Positions 1-8,496 are shown, numbered from the stretch's first letter. The stretch is DNA of 64,000 nucleotides from Kibdelosporangium sp. MJ126-NF4 (GCF_000826545.1 NZ_CDME01000002.1:1122060-1186059), one strand, 5' to 3'. The notes: generated from the sequence alone by a model not told the origin. Made by a program: numbers and translations.

Positions 1-1
1 G

Positions 2-427
2 CCGGACTCGTTCCTGTGCGACCCGGAGTACGACCGGTTGTACAACGAGCAGTTGGCGGAGACCGACCGGGGCAAGCGGGTCGAGATCGTCAAGAGGATG
101 CAGCAGGTGCTGGCGGACCGGGCGACGTTGGTGATCCTCGGTTATGACAATCCGCTGGAGGCCTATCGGGCGGATCGGTGGGCGCCGTTCCAGACGCAGC
201 CCGCCGATGGTGGCGTGATCTTGAACCAGCAGGGTTACTGGGGGATCTACAGCGCGACGCCGGGCAAGTCCACGGGCGTGCCCGATGGTCAGGGCACCGG
301 GGCGGCGGAGGAGAGCAACACCGGTTTGATCATTGGTCTGGTGGTGGCCGGTGTGGTGGTCGTCGGTGGGGTTGTGTGGCTGGTCGGGCGATCACGTCGG
401 CGTGGCGCGGCGGATGAGCGAGAGTAG
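2..427 (+). CDS. peptide-type ABC transporter substrate-binding protein, C-terminal part
   Basis: End of a family 5 (oligopeptide/dipeptide) solute-binding protein whose start lies upstream of the window. The frame is open from base 2 and begins with the block DPEYDRLYNEQ, typical of the late part of this family. It would capture a peptide or similar solute outside the membrane and hand it to the permeases encoded next. Unusually, the globular part is followed by a Gly/Thr-rich linker, a hydrophobic helix of about 22 residues and a basic tail (GRSRRR). This suggests a C-terminal membrane anchor in addition to, or instead of, the usual N-terminal lipid anchor; the N-terminus is not visible. 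It lies 10 bp before the first permease gene, in one operon. The substrate cannot be read from this fragment. Confidence 0.85.
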   Translation, partial: PDSFLCDPEYDRLYNEQLAETDRGKRVEIVKRMQQVLADRATLVILGYDNPLEAYRADRWAPFQTQPADGGVILNQQGYWGIYSATPGKSTGVPDGQGTGAAEESNTGLIIGLVVAGVVVVGGVVWLVGRSRRRGAADERE

Positions 428-437
428 GTAGCTGGTT

Positions 438-1463
438 GTGACCGATTTCCTCGCGCCTGTCGAGGAGACGATCGAACAGGCCCCGTCGCCGTCTCGTGGC
501 GGTGGGGCCGTTCGCTATCTGCTCGCGAAGGTCGGTGGCGCGATCATGAGTGTGCTCATGGTCGTGGTGTTGGGGTTTTTCCTGTTCCGGGTGATGCCGG
601 GGGACCCGGTGTCGATCATGACGCGGGGTCGTCCGGTGTCGGGTGCGCAGTTGGAGGAGTTGCGCCGCAGGCTCGGGTTCGACAAGCCGTTGCTGGAGCA
701 GTTCTGGAACTATCTGGTGGGGTTGCTGCACGGGGATTTCGGGCAGTCGTACGCGTTCAACGCGCCCGCTGGGCAGATCATCGGTGAGCGGGTGGGTCCG
801 ACGGTGTTGTTGTCGGGCACGGCGGCGGTGTTGGCGGCGGCGTTGGGGTTGTGGCTGGGCGCGAAGACGGGCTGGCATCGCAATGGGCCGTTGGATCGGG
901 GCAGCAGCGGTGTGGCGTTGGTGTTCTGGTCGATTCCGCCGTGGTGGCTGGGTGTGGTGCTGTTGATGGTCGCCGGTGGGGTGTTCCCGACCGGGGGTAT
1001 GCAGAGCCCGGACAGTCCGGTGGCGTTTTTCCCGCACGCGGTGGACGTGGCCCATCACATGGTGTTGCCGGTGTTGACGTTGGTGTTGGCGTTGTATGGG
1101 CAGTACCAGTTGGTGATGCGGGCGTCGCTGCTGGAGGAGATGAACTCCGATTATCTGACCACGGCGCGGGCCAAGGGCCTGCGCGACGACCTGGTGCGGC
1201 GGCGGCACGCGTTGCCGAACGCGTTGTTGCCGACGGCGACGTTGGTGTTCCTGCATCTGGGCATGGTGGTGTCGGGGGCGATCACGGTGGAGGCGGTGTA
1301 TTCGTGGCCCGGGTTGGGCCAGTTGACCGCTGAGGCGCTGGCGGCCAAGGATCTGCCGCTGTTGCAGGGGATCTTCATTGTGCTGGTGATCGCCGTGGTG
1401 ATCATGAACTTGTTCGCGGACCTGTTGTTGCGGGTTCTGGATCCGAGGGTGCGTGCGTCATGA
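438..1463 (+). CDS. ABC transporter permease, DppB/OppB type
   Basis: 341-residue inner-membrane permease of the BPD_transp_1 family; first of two permeases that form the channel of a peptide-type importer. The first transmembrane segment is preceded by about 30 cytoplasmic residues. The family motif FRVMPGDP follows the first helix, and the EAA loop (ARAKGLRDDLV...ALPNA) lies near residue 240. The GTG start is 10 bp after the binding-protein stop. The stop overlaps the next gene's ATG (ATGA at 1460-1463), so translation is probably coupled. Confidence 0.93.
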   Translation: MTDFLAPVEETIEQAPSPSRGGGAVRYLLAKVGGAIMSVLMVVVLGFFLFRVMPGDPVSIMTRGRPVSGAQLEELRRRLGFDKPLLEQFWNYLVGLLHGDFGQSYAFNAPAGQIIGERVGPTVLLSGTAAVLAAALGLWLGAKTGWHRNGPLDRGSSGVALVFWSIPPWWLGVVLLMVAGGVFPTGGMQSPDSPVAFFPHAVDVAHHMVLPVLTLVLALYGQYQLVMRASLLEEMNSDYLTTARAKGLRDDLVRRRHALPNALLPTATLVFLHLGMVVSGAITVEAVYSWPGLGQLTAEALAAKDLPLLQGIFIVLVIAVVIMNLFADLLLRVLDPRVRAS

Positions 1464-2344
1464 CATCACCGGCGTGGGCTCGTCGGCGGGACGCGGCGGG
1501 CAAGGCGTGGCGGGAGTTCGCGACCAACCGGGGCGGGTTGATCGGCCTGGCGGTGTTGGCGGTGTTCGTCCTGATCGGGGTGCTGGGGCCGCTGCTGATC
1601 AGCGACGCGAGCCTGGACGTGACGCGGGCGGCGGGTGACCGGCTGCAGCCGCCGAGCGGCGAGTTCTGGCTGGGCACCGACGAGAACGGCCTGTCGGTGC
1701 TGACGCTGACGCTGTGGGGGGCCCGGTTGTCGCTGGTGGTCGGGTTGGCCGCGGCGTTGTTGTCGGTGGTGATCGGCACGACGGTGGGGGTCCTGGCCGG
1801 GCATTTCGGTGGCTGGTTGTCGGCGGTGCTGCTGCGGTTCACGGACTTCTTCCTGATCATGCCGTCGCTGGTGCTGGCGATCGCGCTCTCGGCGGTGCTG
1901 GACGGTGGGTCGGGCACGATCATCCTGGCGATCGGGGTGGTGTCGTGGCCGACGAGCGCCCGGTTGGTGCGGGCGCAGACGCTGGCGGTGGAGGCCCGGC
2001 CGTATATCGAGCGGTCGCGGGCGTTGGGCGGCGGGCACGGTCACGTGATCTTCAAACACGTGTTGCCGTCGGTGTTGCCGCTGGTGTTCGTGAACACGAC
2101 GCTGGCGGTCGGGTCGGCGATCGTGGCCGAGTCGACGCTGCGGTTTTTGGGGTTGGGTGACACGAACGAGATCACGTGGGGCGGGTTGCTGCGCTCCGCG
2201 GGCAGCAGCGGCGCGATCACGTACGGCGCGTGGTGGTATCTGCTGCCGCCGGGGATCGCGATCGTGTTGCTGGTGTTGGCGTTCACGATGGTGGGGCGCG
2301 CGTTGGAGACTGTGTTGAACCCGAAACTGCGGGAGCGCCGGTGA
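1460..2344 (+). CDS. ABC transporter permease, DppC/OppC type
   Basis: 294-residue second permease of the peptide-type importer, partner of the upstream DppB-like protein in the membrane. Recognisable features are the N-terminal helix (LIGLAVLAVFVLIGVLGP), the segment FWLGTDENG that precedes the core (family pattern H.LGTD..GRD), and the EAA loop with ERSRALGGGH near residue 190. The start overlaps the previous stop (ATGA) and the stop overlaps the GTG of the ATPase gene (GTGA at 2341-2344). The four genes therefore form one tightly coupled operon. Confidence 0.93.
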   Translation: MTSPAWARRRDAAGKAWREFATNRGGLIGLAVLAVFVLIGVLGPLLISDASLDVTRAAGDRLQPPSGEFWLGTDENGLSVLTLTLWGARLSLVVGLAAALLSVVIGTTVGVLAGHFGGWLSAVLLRFTDFFLIMPSLVLAIALSAVLDGGSGTIILAIGVVSWPTSARLVRAQTLAVEARPYIERSRALGGGHGHVIFKHVLPSVLPLVFVNTTLAVGSAIVAESTLRFLGLGDTNEITWGGLLRSAGSSGAITYGAWWYLLPPGIAIVLLVLAFTMVGRALETVLNPKLRERR

Positions 2345-3957
2345 AGCCTGTGCTGGAGATTCGTGACCTGCGGGTGACGTACGCGGGTGGGCATGAGGCC
2401 GTGTGTGGCGTGGATGTGACGCTGCTGCCGGGGCAGACGCTGGGGTTGGCCGGTGAGTCCGGGTGTGGCAAGTCGTCGCTGGCGATGTCGGTGCTGCGGC
2501 TGTTGCCCAAGGACGCCGACGTGTCGGGGGAGATCCTCCTGGACGGGGAGGACACCCGGACGATGAGCTGGGGCCGGTTGCGTGCGGTGCGGTGGGCGTC
2601 GGCGTCGATCGTGTTCCAGGGCGCGATGCACGCGTTGAACCCGGTGCGGCGGGTCGGGCAGCAGATCGCGGAGCCGATCCGGTTGCACGCGTCGTTGCCG
2701 GAGGAGCAGGTCGACGCGCGGGTGGCGCAGCTGCTGGAGCAGGTGGAGTTGCCGCCGGAGAAGGCGCGGGCGTATCCGCATGAGCTCTCCGGTGGGCAGA
2801 AGCAGCGGGTGATGATCGCGATGGCGTTGGCGTGCGGGCCGCGGTTGGTGATCGCGGACGAGCCGACGACGGCGTTGGACGTGATCGTGCAGGCGCAGGT
2901 GCTGGGGTTGTTGACGCGGTTGGTGGCCGAGCAGGGCATCGGGCTGGTGATGATCAGCCATGACCTGTCGGTGCTGGGGTCGGTGTGTGAGCGGCTGGCG
3001 GTGATGTACCAGGGGCGGATCGTGGAGTTGGGGTCGGCGCCGACGGTGGTGCACGATCCGCAGCACGCGCATACCCGGGCGTTGGCGGCGGCGTTCCCGA
3101 CGGTGGGTGACCCGGTGTCGCGGTACGCCCCGGCGACGACGAACCCGGTGGGCCTGCCGGAGCGGGTGGTGGTGGAGCCGGGGGAGCCGTTGTTGCGCAC
3201 GGAGTCGCTGCGGGTGGATTTCCACACGCGCGGCGGTGGCTGGACCCACGCGGTCAAGGACGTGTCGCTGGAGGTGCGGCGCGGGGAGATCGTGGCGCTG
3301 GTGGGCCAGTCGGGGTCGGGCAAGACGACGTTGGCGCGCACGGTGCTGGGGTTGCAGCAGGCCACCAGTGGGCGGGTGGTGTATGAGGGCAAGCCGGTGC
3401 CGACGGGGTCGCGGGGGTTGCGTTCCTATCGGCGTGAGGCCCAGTTGGTGTTGCAGGACCCGACGAGCGCGTTGAATCCGCGGCACACGGTGTACGAGGC
3501 GATCGCGGAGGGTTTGCGGATTCACCGGATGCCGGGTGCGGAGCGGGAGTTGGTGGCGGCGGCGTTGGAGGCGGCGGAGTTGCGGCCCGCGGAGCGGTTC
3601 ATGCCGGTGTTGCCGCACCAGTTGTCGGGTGGGCAGCGGCAGCGGGTGGTGATCGCGGGGGCGTTGGCGTTGCAGCCCCGGCTGCTGGTGGCTGACGAGC
3701 CGGTGGCGTCGCTGGACGCGTCGGTGCGCGGCGAGATCCTGGCGTTGTTGCTGCGGCTGCGCGCGGAGTTGGGGTTGGCGGCGCTGGTGATCACGCACGA
3801 CCTGGGGCTGGCGTGGAACATCGCCGACCGGGTGGCGGTGATGTACCGGGGTGAGCTGGTGGAGGTCGGCGCGGTGGAGCAGGTGTTGCTGCAGCCGCGG
3901 CACGAGTACACCAAGTCGTTGTTGGCGGCGTTGCCGGACGTGTCGCCGGTGACGTGA
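2341..3957 (+). CDS. fused double ABC ATPase of peptide importer (DppD-DppF type)
   Basis: 538-residue cytoplasmic ATPase containing two complete ABC domains that in other bacteria are separate DppD and DppF subunits. Domain 1 has Walker A GESGCGKSS (residues 38-46), signature LSGGQKQR near 149 and Walker B LVIADEPTTALD near 170. Domain 2 has Walker A GQSGSGKTT near 322, signature LSGGQRQR near 428 and Walker B LLVADEPVASLD. The start is the GTG that overlaps the preceding stop (GTGA); a longer frame upstream lies inside the permease gene and is not used. Last gene of the importer operon. Substrate unknown. Confidence 0.93.
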   Translation: MKPVLEIRDLRVTYAGGHEAVCGVDVTLLPGQTLGLAGESGCGKSSLAMSVLRLLPKDADVSGEILLDGEDTRTMSWGRLRAVRWASASIVFQGAMHALNPVRRVGQQIAEPIRLHASLPEEQVDARVAQLLEQVELPPEKARAYPHELSGGQKQRVMIAMALACGPRLVIADEPTTALDVIVQAQVLGLLTRLVAEQGIGLVMISHDLSVLGSVCERLAVMYQGRIVELGSAPTVVHDPQHAHTRALAAAFPTVGDPVSRYAPATTNPVGLPERVVVEPGEPLLRTESLRVDFHTRGGGWTHAVKDVSLEVRRGEIVALVGQSGSGKTTLARTVLGLQQATSGRVVYEGKPVPTGSRGLRSYRREAQLVLQDPTSALNPRHTVYEAIAEGLRIHRMPGAERELVAAALEAAELRPAERFMPVLPHQLSGGQRQRVVIAGALALQPRLLVADEPVASLDASVRGEILALLLRLRAELGLAALVITHDLGLAWNIADRVAVMYRGELVEVGAVEQVLLQPRHEYTKSLLAALPDVSPVT

Positions 3958-3980
3958 GGATGATCGGGACGCGCGGCGCG

Positions 3981-4033
3981 GGAAACCGGGTTACCGTGGT
4001 GTTTCCGGGGTGTGCGGGCCGCATAGCACACCC
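3981..4033 (+). terminator. tandem hairpins after the ABC operon
   Basis: Two inverted repeats follow the ATPase stop. The first pairs GGAAAC (3981-3986) with GTTTCC (4001-4006). The second is a perfect 8-bp stem GGGTGTGC (4008-4015) / GCACACCC (4026-4033) with a 10-base loop. There is no U-run, as is usual in high-GC actinobacteria. Probably the terminator of the importer operon; inferred from position and structure only. Confidence 0.5.
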
Positions 4034-4105
4034 GTCGAACAGTGATCTGAACCACGGGTGTCCCTGATCGCACGTCTGGGGACGGTGTGTAACCTGCTAG
4101 ACGCC

Positions 4106-5710
4106 ATGGCCACCACCACAGATCCGGCGCCGAACCTGGAAACCACTTTGGGTGCTGACACCGACAAGACCGGAGATTCCGGCAAGCCCGCGATGGGCAT
4201 GCCGGTGCGTACGATCGCGCTCGGCACGCTCGGCACTGTCCTGATCCTGCTCACGGCCGTCGGCGCGGCCGGGATCCTTGTCCGCGACCCGGTCCTGGGC
4301 AACGGCCCGTTGTCGTGGATCCGCTACGGCCACGGCAAGATGCTGGCCACTGCCGTCCTGTACATCGGGTTCGCGCTCGTGGTGTGGGCCTGGGTGCGAC
4401 TGGGCCGGCATGTGCTGGCCGGTCGTGTGGACGCCCGCGCGGTGCTGACCGCGGCGCTGTGCTGGATGGCGCCGCTGGTGTTCTCGCCGCCGGTGTTCAC
4501 CCGTGACGTGTTCTCCTACCTGGGGCAGGGCACGTTGCCGCTGCACGGGTTTGACCCGTACGCGGTGGGCCCGGCCCAGTTGGAGAACATCCCGGACATC
4601 TCGCAGAACGTGCACTCGTTCTGGCAGACCACCCCGGCGCCGTACGGCCCGATGTTCATCCTGGTCGCCAAAGGTGTCGTGTCGATCACCGGCAGTGACG
4701 CGATCATGGGTGTGATCCTGATGCGGCTGGCCCTGGCGATCGGCCTCGGCCTGCTGATCTGGGCGCTGCCCGGGCTGGTCAAGCACCTGGGTGGGAAGCT
4801 GCCGGTGGCGTTGTGGCTGGCGGTGGCCAGCCCGATGACGGTGGTGCACCTGTTCGGTGGCCCGCACAACGACATCCTGATGGTGGGCCTGCTCGCGGCG
4901 GGCACGTTGTGCGTGCTCAACCGCAAACACGTGCTGGGGATCGTGCTGGCGACGCTGGCGATGGCGGTGAAGGCCTCCGCGGCCCCGGCGCTGCCGTTCC
5001 TGGTGTGGGTGTGGGCCAAGCATCTGACGTCCACGTTCTGGCGCAACTTCGTGCGCGCCGCGGCCCTGTCGATCGGGATCTTCGCGGCGACGTTCACGGC
5101 GGTGACCCTGGCCGCCGGGGTGAACCTGGGCTGGTTCCCGGCGTTGCGGGCACCGGCGATGATCGTGAACTGGATGTCGCCGCCGACCGCGGTGGGCGAG
5201 TTCCTGCACTGGGTGACGGCGCTGCTGTTCAACGTGTCCAAGGACCCGTTCGTCATGGTCACCCGCGCCATCGGCGCGTTGCTGCTGGTGTACATCTTCG
5301 TCAAGCAGTGGTGGGCGGCCCGCGACGGCGGCGCGGACGCGGTCCGTCGCATGGCGATCGTGCTGCTGTGTGTCGCGGTGCTCTCGCCCGCGACGCTGCC
5401 GTGGTACCTGACGTGGGGCTTCGTGATCGCCGCCGCGTTGCCGTGGCAGGTCAACCGGCTGCCGATGGTGGTGGGTTTCGCGGTGTTCCTCGTGCTGACC
5501 TACTCACCCGCCGGTGAGGACCAGCTGTACAACTACCCGTTCATGGCGGCCGCGGTCCTGGTGTCGATCCTGGCGGCGAAGGCGTTGACCACGATCGACC
5601 CGCTGAACATGTTCGGTCACAAGCGGCCCGCGCTGGTCGACGTCGGCCCAGCCCCCACCCGGGCGCCGACGCCGACGCCGGGTGAGACCAAGAACCCCGT
5701 GGTGGATTGA
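4106..5710 (+). CDS. mptB: MptB-like polyprenol-phosphomannose-dependent alpha-1,6-mannosyltransferase
   Basis: 534-residue polytopic membrane protein of the GT-C fold. In Corynebacterineae, MptB and MptA add alpha-1,6-linked mannose from polyprenyl-phosphate-mannose to the lipomannan core outside the membrane. Family features seen: the first-loop acidic motif FTRDVFSYLGQG, the block DPYAVGP, the APYGP motif, and about 12 to 13 hydrophobic helices, ending in a Pro/Thr-rich cytoplasmic tail. ATG 4106 was chosen; an in-frame upstream start exists (GTG 4058) but would only add 16 poorly typed residues. Outside the mycolic-acid bacteria the exact polymer made is not established. It stands alone between a hairpin and a pseudogene whose start it overlaps. 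Confidence 0.8.
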   Translation: MATTTDPAPNLETTLGADTDKTGDSGKPAMGMPVRTIALGTLGTVLILLTAVGAAGILVRDPVLGNGPLSWIRYGHGKMLATAVLYIGFALVVWAWVRLGRHVLAGRVDARAVLTAALCWMAPLVFSPPVFTRDVFSYLGQGTLPLHGFDPYAVGPAQLENIPDISQNVHSFWQTTPAPYGPMFILVAKGVVSITGSDAIMGVILMRLALAIGLGLLIWALPGLVKHLGGKLPVALWLAVASPMTVVHLFGGPHNDILMVGLLAAGTLCVLNRKHVLGIVLATLAMAVKASAAPALPFLVWVWAKHLTSTFWRNFVRAAALSIGIFAATFTAVTLAAGVNLGWFPALRAPAMIVNWMSPPTAVGEFLHWVTALLFNVSKDPFVMVTRAIGALLLVYIFVKQWWAARDGGADAVRRMAIVLLCVAVLSPATLPWYLTWGFVIAAALPWQVNRLPMVVGFAVFLVLTYSPAGEDQLYNYPFMAAAVLVSILAAKALTTIDPLNMFGHKRPALVDVGPAPTRAPTPTPGETKNPVVD

Positions 5711-6449
5711 CGCTCCTGCTGACCCGGTCGGATGTGACAGCGCTGCTGGACATCGACCGGGCGCTGCTGGACATCGACCGGGCACTGGAGGTCCTCGCCG
5801 CCGGGTTCCGCGCTGATCCCCGGGCTGCTCGCGGGCGTCGAGGCGTACACGGTGCAAGTACCCCGCCGCGTCCCGCCGCTGCGGGGCGTGATTTGCCTGC
5901 ACAGCCTCGCCACGGGTGAGCTGCTGGCGTTAGTGGACTCGGCGAGTGTGCCCTCGCGGCGCCCCGAGCCCGCACCCTGGGGTTTGTCGGCGCGGGCGCG
6001 CAAGCGGCGATGACCTGGGCCGGTTTGCGGCGCCCGCGGACCTGGGACACCGTCGTGGCCACCGACCTGGATCCGGCGCGGGCCGCCGCGCTGGCGGGCG
6101 CGGCCGAGGTGGACGTGGTCGTGCTGGCCACATGGTCCCGACGAGTCTCGGCGCGGACGAACCCGGCACGAGCGAACTGTCGCGGTCCGTGCTCGAGGCC
6201 AGCCGGGTGATCGTCGACGACCTGGCCCTGGTCACCACATCGGGGGCGTTGGGCACCGCAGGACTTGCACAGAACGCTGCCGACGGCACACTTTCGGATG
6301 TTCTGCGTGGGGTGATCCCCGCGCACGTGCAGGGCCCGAGCGTGTACACGCCGGTGGGTCTGCCGTGGCAGGATCTGGCCCTGGCGTGGGAGTTGTACAC
6401 GGCCGCGGCCCGCGCGGGCACCGGCACACACCTCGACCTGCTGGCCTGA
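5707..6449 (+). pseudogene. ornithine cyclodeaminase family pseudogene with several deletions
   Basis: Remnant of an ornithine cyclodeaminase/mu-crystallin family gene (NAD-dependent conversion of ornithine to proline, or a related dehydrogenase). Recognisable pieces occur in order but in different frames: LTRSDVTALLDIDRAL (from 5710), then LIPGLLAGVEAYTVQV (from about 5812), PPLRGVICLHSLATGELLAL (to about 5936), LGFVGAGAQAAMTWAGL (from about 5980), VDVVVLATWSR (about 6115) and SLGADEPGTSELSRS (about 6152), ending with VGLPWQDLALAWELY in the last frame. Between pieces, stretches conserved in the family are missing, so decay occurred by several short deletions, not one frameshift. An in-frame 21-bp duplication sits near the start. 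The TTG start overlaps the stop of the gene before it. Confidence 0.85.
5743..5784 (+). repeat. 21-bp tandem duplication inside the pseudogene
   Basis: Two adjacent copies of CTGCTGGACATCGACCGGGC plus one base (5743-5763 and 5764-5784), identical except the last base. They encode LLDIDRA twice. The family normally has this heptad once, so it is a recent slippage-type duplication in a gene no longer under selection. Confidence 0.85.
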
Positions 6450-6528
6450 AATCCGGCCACCCGGTCAGTTCCTGGCTGTGACCGAGCCCGCACACAGGGT
6501 GGTCGATCATGGGTGTTACGTTGCGCCG

Positions 6529-7149
6529 ATGCAGCCGAAGACCCGCACGATCGGCCGGGACGGGCCCTCGTTCATCGAGGTGGCCAGGCGCGCGCAGATC
6601 GTCGAGTGCGCCATCGAGACCATCGCCTCCGTCGGCTACGCGCAGGCGTCGCTGAACCAGATCGCGGAGCGGGCCGGCATCTCCAAAAGCGTGATCTCCT
6701 ACCACTTCACCGGCAAGGACGAACTGATCCAGCAGGTGCTGGCCGACGTCAGCCAGGCGGGCGCGGCCCTGATGTGGCCGAAGGTGCAGGCGGAGACGAC
6801 CTCGGCGGGCATGCTGCGCGCCTACCTGCGTTCCCACCTGGACTTCATGCGCACCCACCCGTACCACGTCGCGGCGGTGTCGGAGATCCTGATCTACCAC
6901 CGCACCCAGACCGACCTGGACCCGGACACCACGCCACTGGAGGAGCGGCTGCGCCAAGGGCAACGCGACGGCGAGTTCCGGCAGTTCTCGCCGCGGCTGA
7001 TGGCGTGGACGATCCGCGCGGCACTCGACGAGGTCGCCCGCCAGTACGTCGCCAACCCGACGCTGGACCTGGACGAATGCGCCCGGGAACTGGTCGAGAC
7101 GTTCGCCACCGCGACAGCGTCGGCGCGCGCGGCGGCCATCAGCGAGTGA
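6529..7149 (+). CDS. TetR family transcriptional regulator
   Basis: 206-residue TetR repressor. The N-terminal helix-turn-helix is clear (IVECAIETIASVGYAQASLN followed by IAERAGISKSVISYHF, about residues 22-60), and the C-terminal ligand domain has a TetR_C profile. The ATG at 6529 gives a normal N-terminus; the GTG at 6478 would add 17 residues with no family match. Its stop overlaps the convergent SDR gene by 11 bp. Target and ligand are not evident; the nearest candidate is its own promoter or the neighbouring oxidoreductase. Confidence 0.88.
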   Translation: MQPKTRTIGRDGPSFIEVARRAQIVECAIETIASVGYAQASLNQIAERAGISKSVISYHFTGKDELIQQVLADVSQAGAALMWPKVQAETTSAGMLRAYLRSHLDFMRTHPYHVAAVSEILIYHRTQTDLDPDTTPLEERLRQGQRDGEFRQFSPRLMAWTIRAALDEVARQYVANPTLDLDECARELVETFATATASARAAAISE

Positions 7150-7843
7150 CGGCTAGGCCGGGGTAGAGCACGCTCGGGTGCTCGGCCAACGCGGCCTTGA
7201 CCCCGACGCTGTCGGTGTCCGCGACCACCTCGATCTCCCCCGCCTCGATACCGTCCAGCGCGGCGCGCACCACATCGGCGGGGTCGTTTTTGGGCACGTC
7301 GAACCCGGCCATCATGTCGGTGTCCGTGCTGGCCATCACCAGCGCGGTGACCTGGGTGCGTTGAGCGGCCAGTTCCAGCCGCACACTGTTGGTCATGCTC
7401 CACGCGGCGGCCTTGGACGCGGAGTACCCGGCGGAGCCCTGATAGGACACCCACGACAGGACCGACAGCACGTTGAGCACCGCGCCGCCACCGGCCAGCG
7501 CCGGTGCGAACGCGCGGATGACCCGCAGCGGGCCGAAGAAGTTGGTGTCCATCTCCCGGTGGATGTCGGCGAGGTCACCGGTGACCAGGTCGGTGAACAC
7601 GGTGAGACCGGCGTTGTTGACCAGCAGGTCGACATCGGCAGCGGCGGCCGCGGCGGCGGTGACCGACGCGGGATCGGTGACATCCAGGGCCAGTGGGACC
7701 ACCCCGGGGATGTCGACCGACTCGGGGCGGCGGGCGGCGGCGTAGACCGTGGCCGCGCCGCGGTCGAGCAGGGCCTGGGCGAAGTGGCGGCCGAGGCCAC
7801 GGCCAGCGCCGGTGACCAGGGCGGTCGAGCCTGCGATCCGCAT
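7139..7843 (-). CDS. short-chain dehydrogenase/reductase
   Basis: 234-residue classical SDR, cytoplasmic NAD(P)-dependent oxidoreductase. Cofactor motif TGAGRGLG at residues 11-18, NNAG at 76-79, and the catalytic Y-x3-K at Tyr140/Lys144 (YSASK) with Ser127 or Ser130 upstream. The substrate is unknown. It is divergent from a MerR regulator; a palindromic site (7894-7911) lies 50 bp upstream of its start and resembles the site in front of the MerR gene, so MerR control is likely. Its 3' end overlaps the convergent TetR gene by 11 bp. Confidence 0.9.
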   Translation of the reverse strand: MRIAGSTALVTGAGRGLGRHFAQALLDRGAATVYAAARRPESVDIPGVVPLALDVTDPASVTAAAAAAADVDLLVNNAGLTVFTDLVTGDLADIHREMDTNFFGPLRVIRAFAPALAGGGAVLNVLSVLSWVSYQGSAGYSASKAAAWSMTNSVRLELAAQRTQVTALVMASTDTDMMAGFDVPKNDPADVVRAALDGIEAGEIEVVADTDSVGVKAALAEHPSVLYPGLAVTR

Positions 7844-7893
7844 GATGTCTCCCTGAGCGGGTGGGGTCGGGTGTGCTGACCCGAATCCTGGTC

Positions 7894-7911
7894 CCTGACG
7901 TTGACGTCAGG
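7894..7911. promoter_or_regulatory. MerR-type operator, site 1 (upstream of SDR gene)
   Basis: CCTGACGTTGACGTCAGG: arms CCTGACGT/ACGTCAGG, perfect 8-bp inverted repeat with a 2-bp centre. The 18-bp symmetry is like SoxR/MerR sites. Related sites occur at 7960-7981 and 8456-8474. Confidence 0.6.
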
Positions 7912-7959
7912 TTCACGCGAATGTCGCGCGGATCACCGTCCACGTCGGCACCACACCCC

Positions 7960-7981
7960 AACCTGACACTGATGTTAGGTT
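7960..7981. promoter_or_regulatory. MerR-type operator, site 2 (upstream of merR)
   Basis: AACCTGACACTGATGTTAGG plus TT: inverted arms AACCTGACA/TGTTAGGTT with one mismatch and a 4-bp centre. It ends only 6 bases before the MerR start codon. A TAGGTT hexamer at its right edge could be the -10 box, which would make the MerR transcript leaderless. Probably autoregulation. Confidence 0.55.
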
Positions 7982-7987
7982 GGGTCT

Positions 7988-8383
7988 ATGCGGATCGGGG
8001 AAGTGGCCGAGCGTGCCGGGGTGAGCGTGCGCGCCCTGCGCTACTACGAGCAGCAGGGCCTGCTGAGCTCCACCCGCACCACCGGCGGCCAGCGCCGCTA
8101 CCCCGAGGACGCCGTCGTGCGGGTCGAGCTGATCCAGCGGCTCTACGCCGCCGGGCTGTCGAGCCCCACGATCAGGGACCTGCTGCCGTGCGTGGTGGCG
8201 GGAGTGAGCACACCGCAGTCGCGGGCCCGGCTACGCGCGGAGAAAACACGCCTCGACGAGCACATCGCGGACCTGCAACACACCCGCGACCGTCTCGAGG
8301 ACGTCATCGCCCTGTCCGAGCGGCCGAACGCGCACTGCCCCCTCGTCATCGACGAGCAGGAACCGACGCTCACCGTCGGCTAG
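7988..8383 (+). CDS. MerR family transcriptional regulator
   Basis: 131-residue MerR regulator. It starts with the family winged-helix motif IGEVAERAGVSVRALRYYEQ (residues 2-21) followed by QGLLSSTRTTGGQRRYPEDA, a dimerisation coiled coil (RLRAEKTRLDEHIADLQHTRDRLEDV in pieces) and a short C-terminal tail with a single Cys. The short effector domain suggests a small-molecule or redox sensor; the ligand is unknown. ATG 7988 is preceded by no Shine-Dalgarno but by an operator/-10 region, consistent with leaderless expression. Likely controls itself, the divergent SDR and the downstream DUF3224 gene, all of which carry the same dyad. Confidence 0.92.
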   Translation: MRIGEVAERAGVSVRALRYYEQQGLLSSTRTTGGQRRYPEDAVVRVELIQRLYAAGLSSPTIRDLLPCVVAGVSTPQSRARLRAEKTRLDEHIADLQHTRDRLEDVIALSERPNAHCPLVIDEQEPTLTVG

Positions 8384-8455
8384 CCACGCCCGCGCGGTAC
8401 CGCCCGGGGGTGCGCGGTCAGGTGACCGGGACCGAGTCGAGGAACTCCACCCCAT

Positions 8456-8474
8456 CCTGACAGTGGATGTCAGG
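8456..8474. promoter_or_regulatory. MerR-type operator, site 3 (upstream of DUF3224 gene)
   Basis: CCTGACAGTGGATGTCAGG: perfect 7-bp arms with a 5-bp centre, the same CCTGAC/GTCAGG core as sites at 7894 and 7960. It ends 13 bases before the ATG at 8488 and 22 before the ATG at 8497. Confidence 0.6.
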
Positions 8475-8496
8475 TACCCGGGGCAGGATGCCCGGC

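Noticed and set aside
2041..3903. 620-residue open frame on the minus strand
   Set aside because: It runs antisense through the double ABC ATPase, is Arg/His/Pro-rich and low complexity, and matches no family. It is a GC-rich shadow frame.
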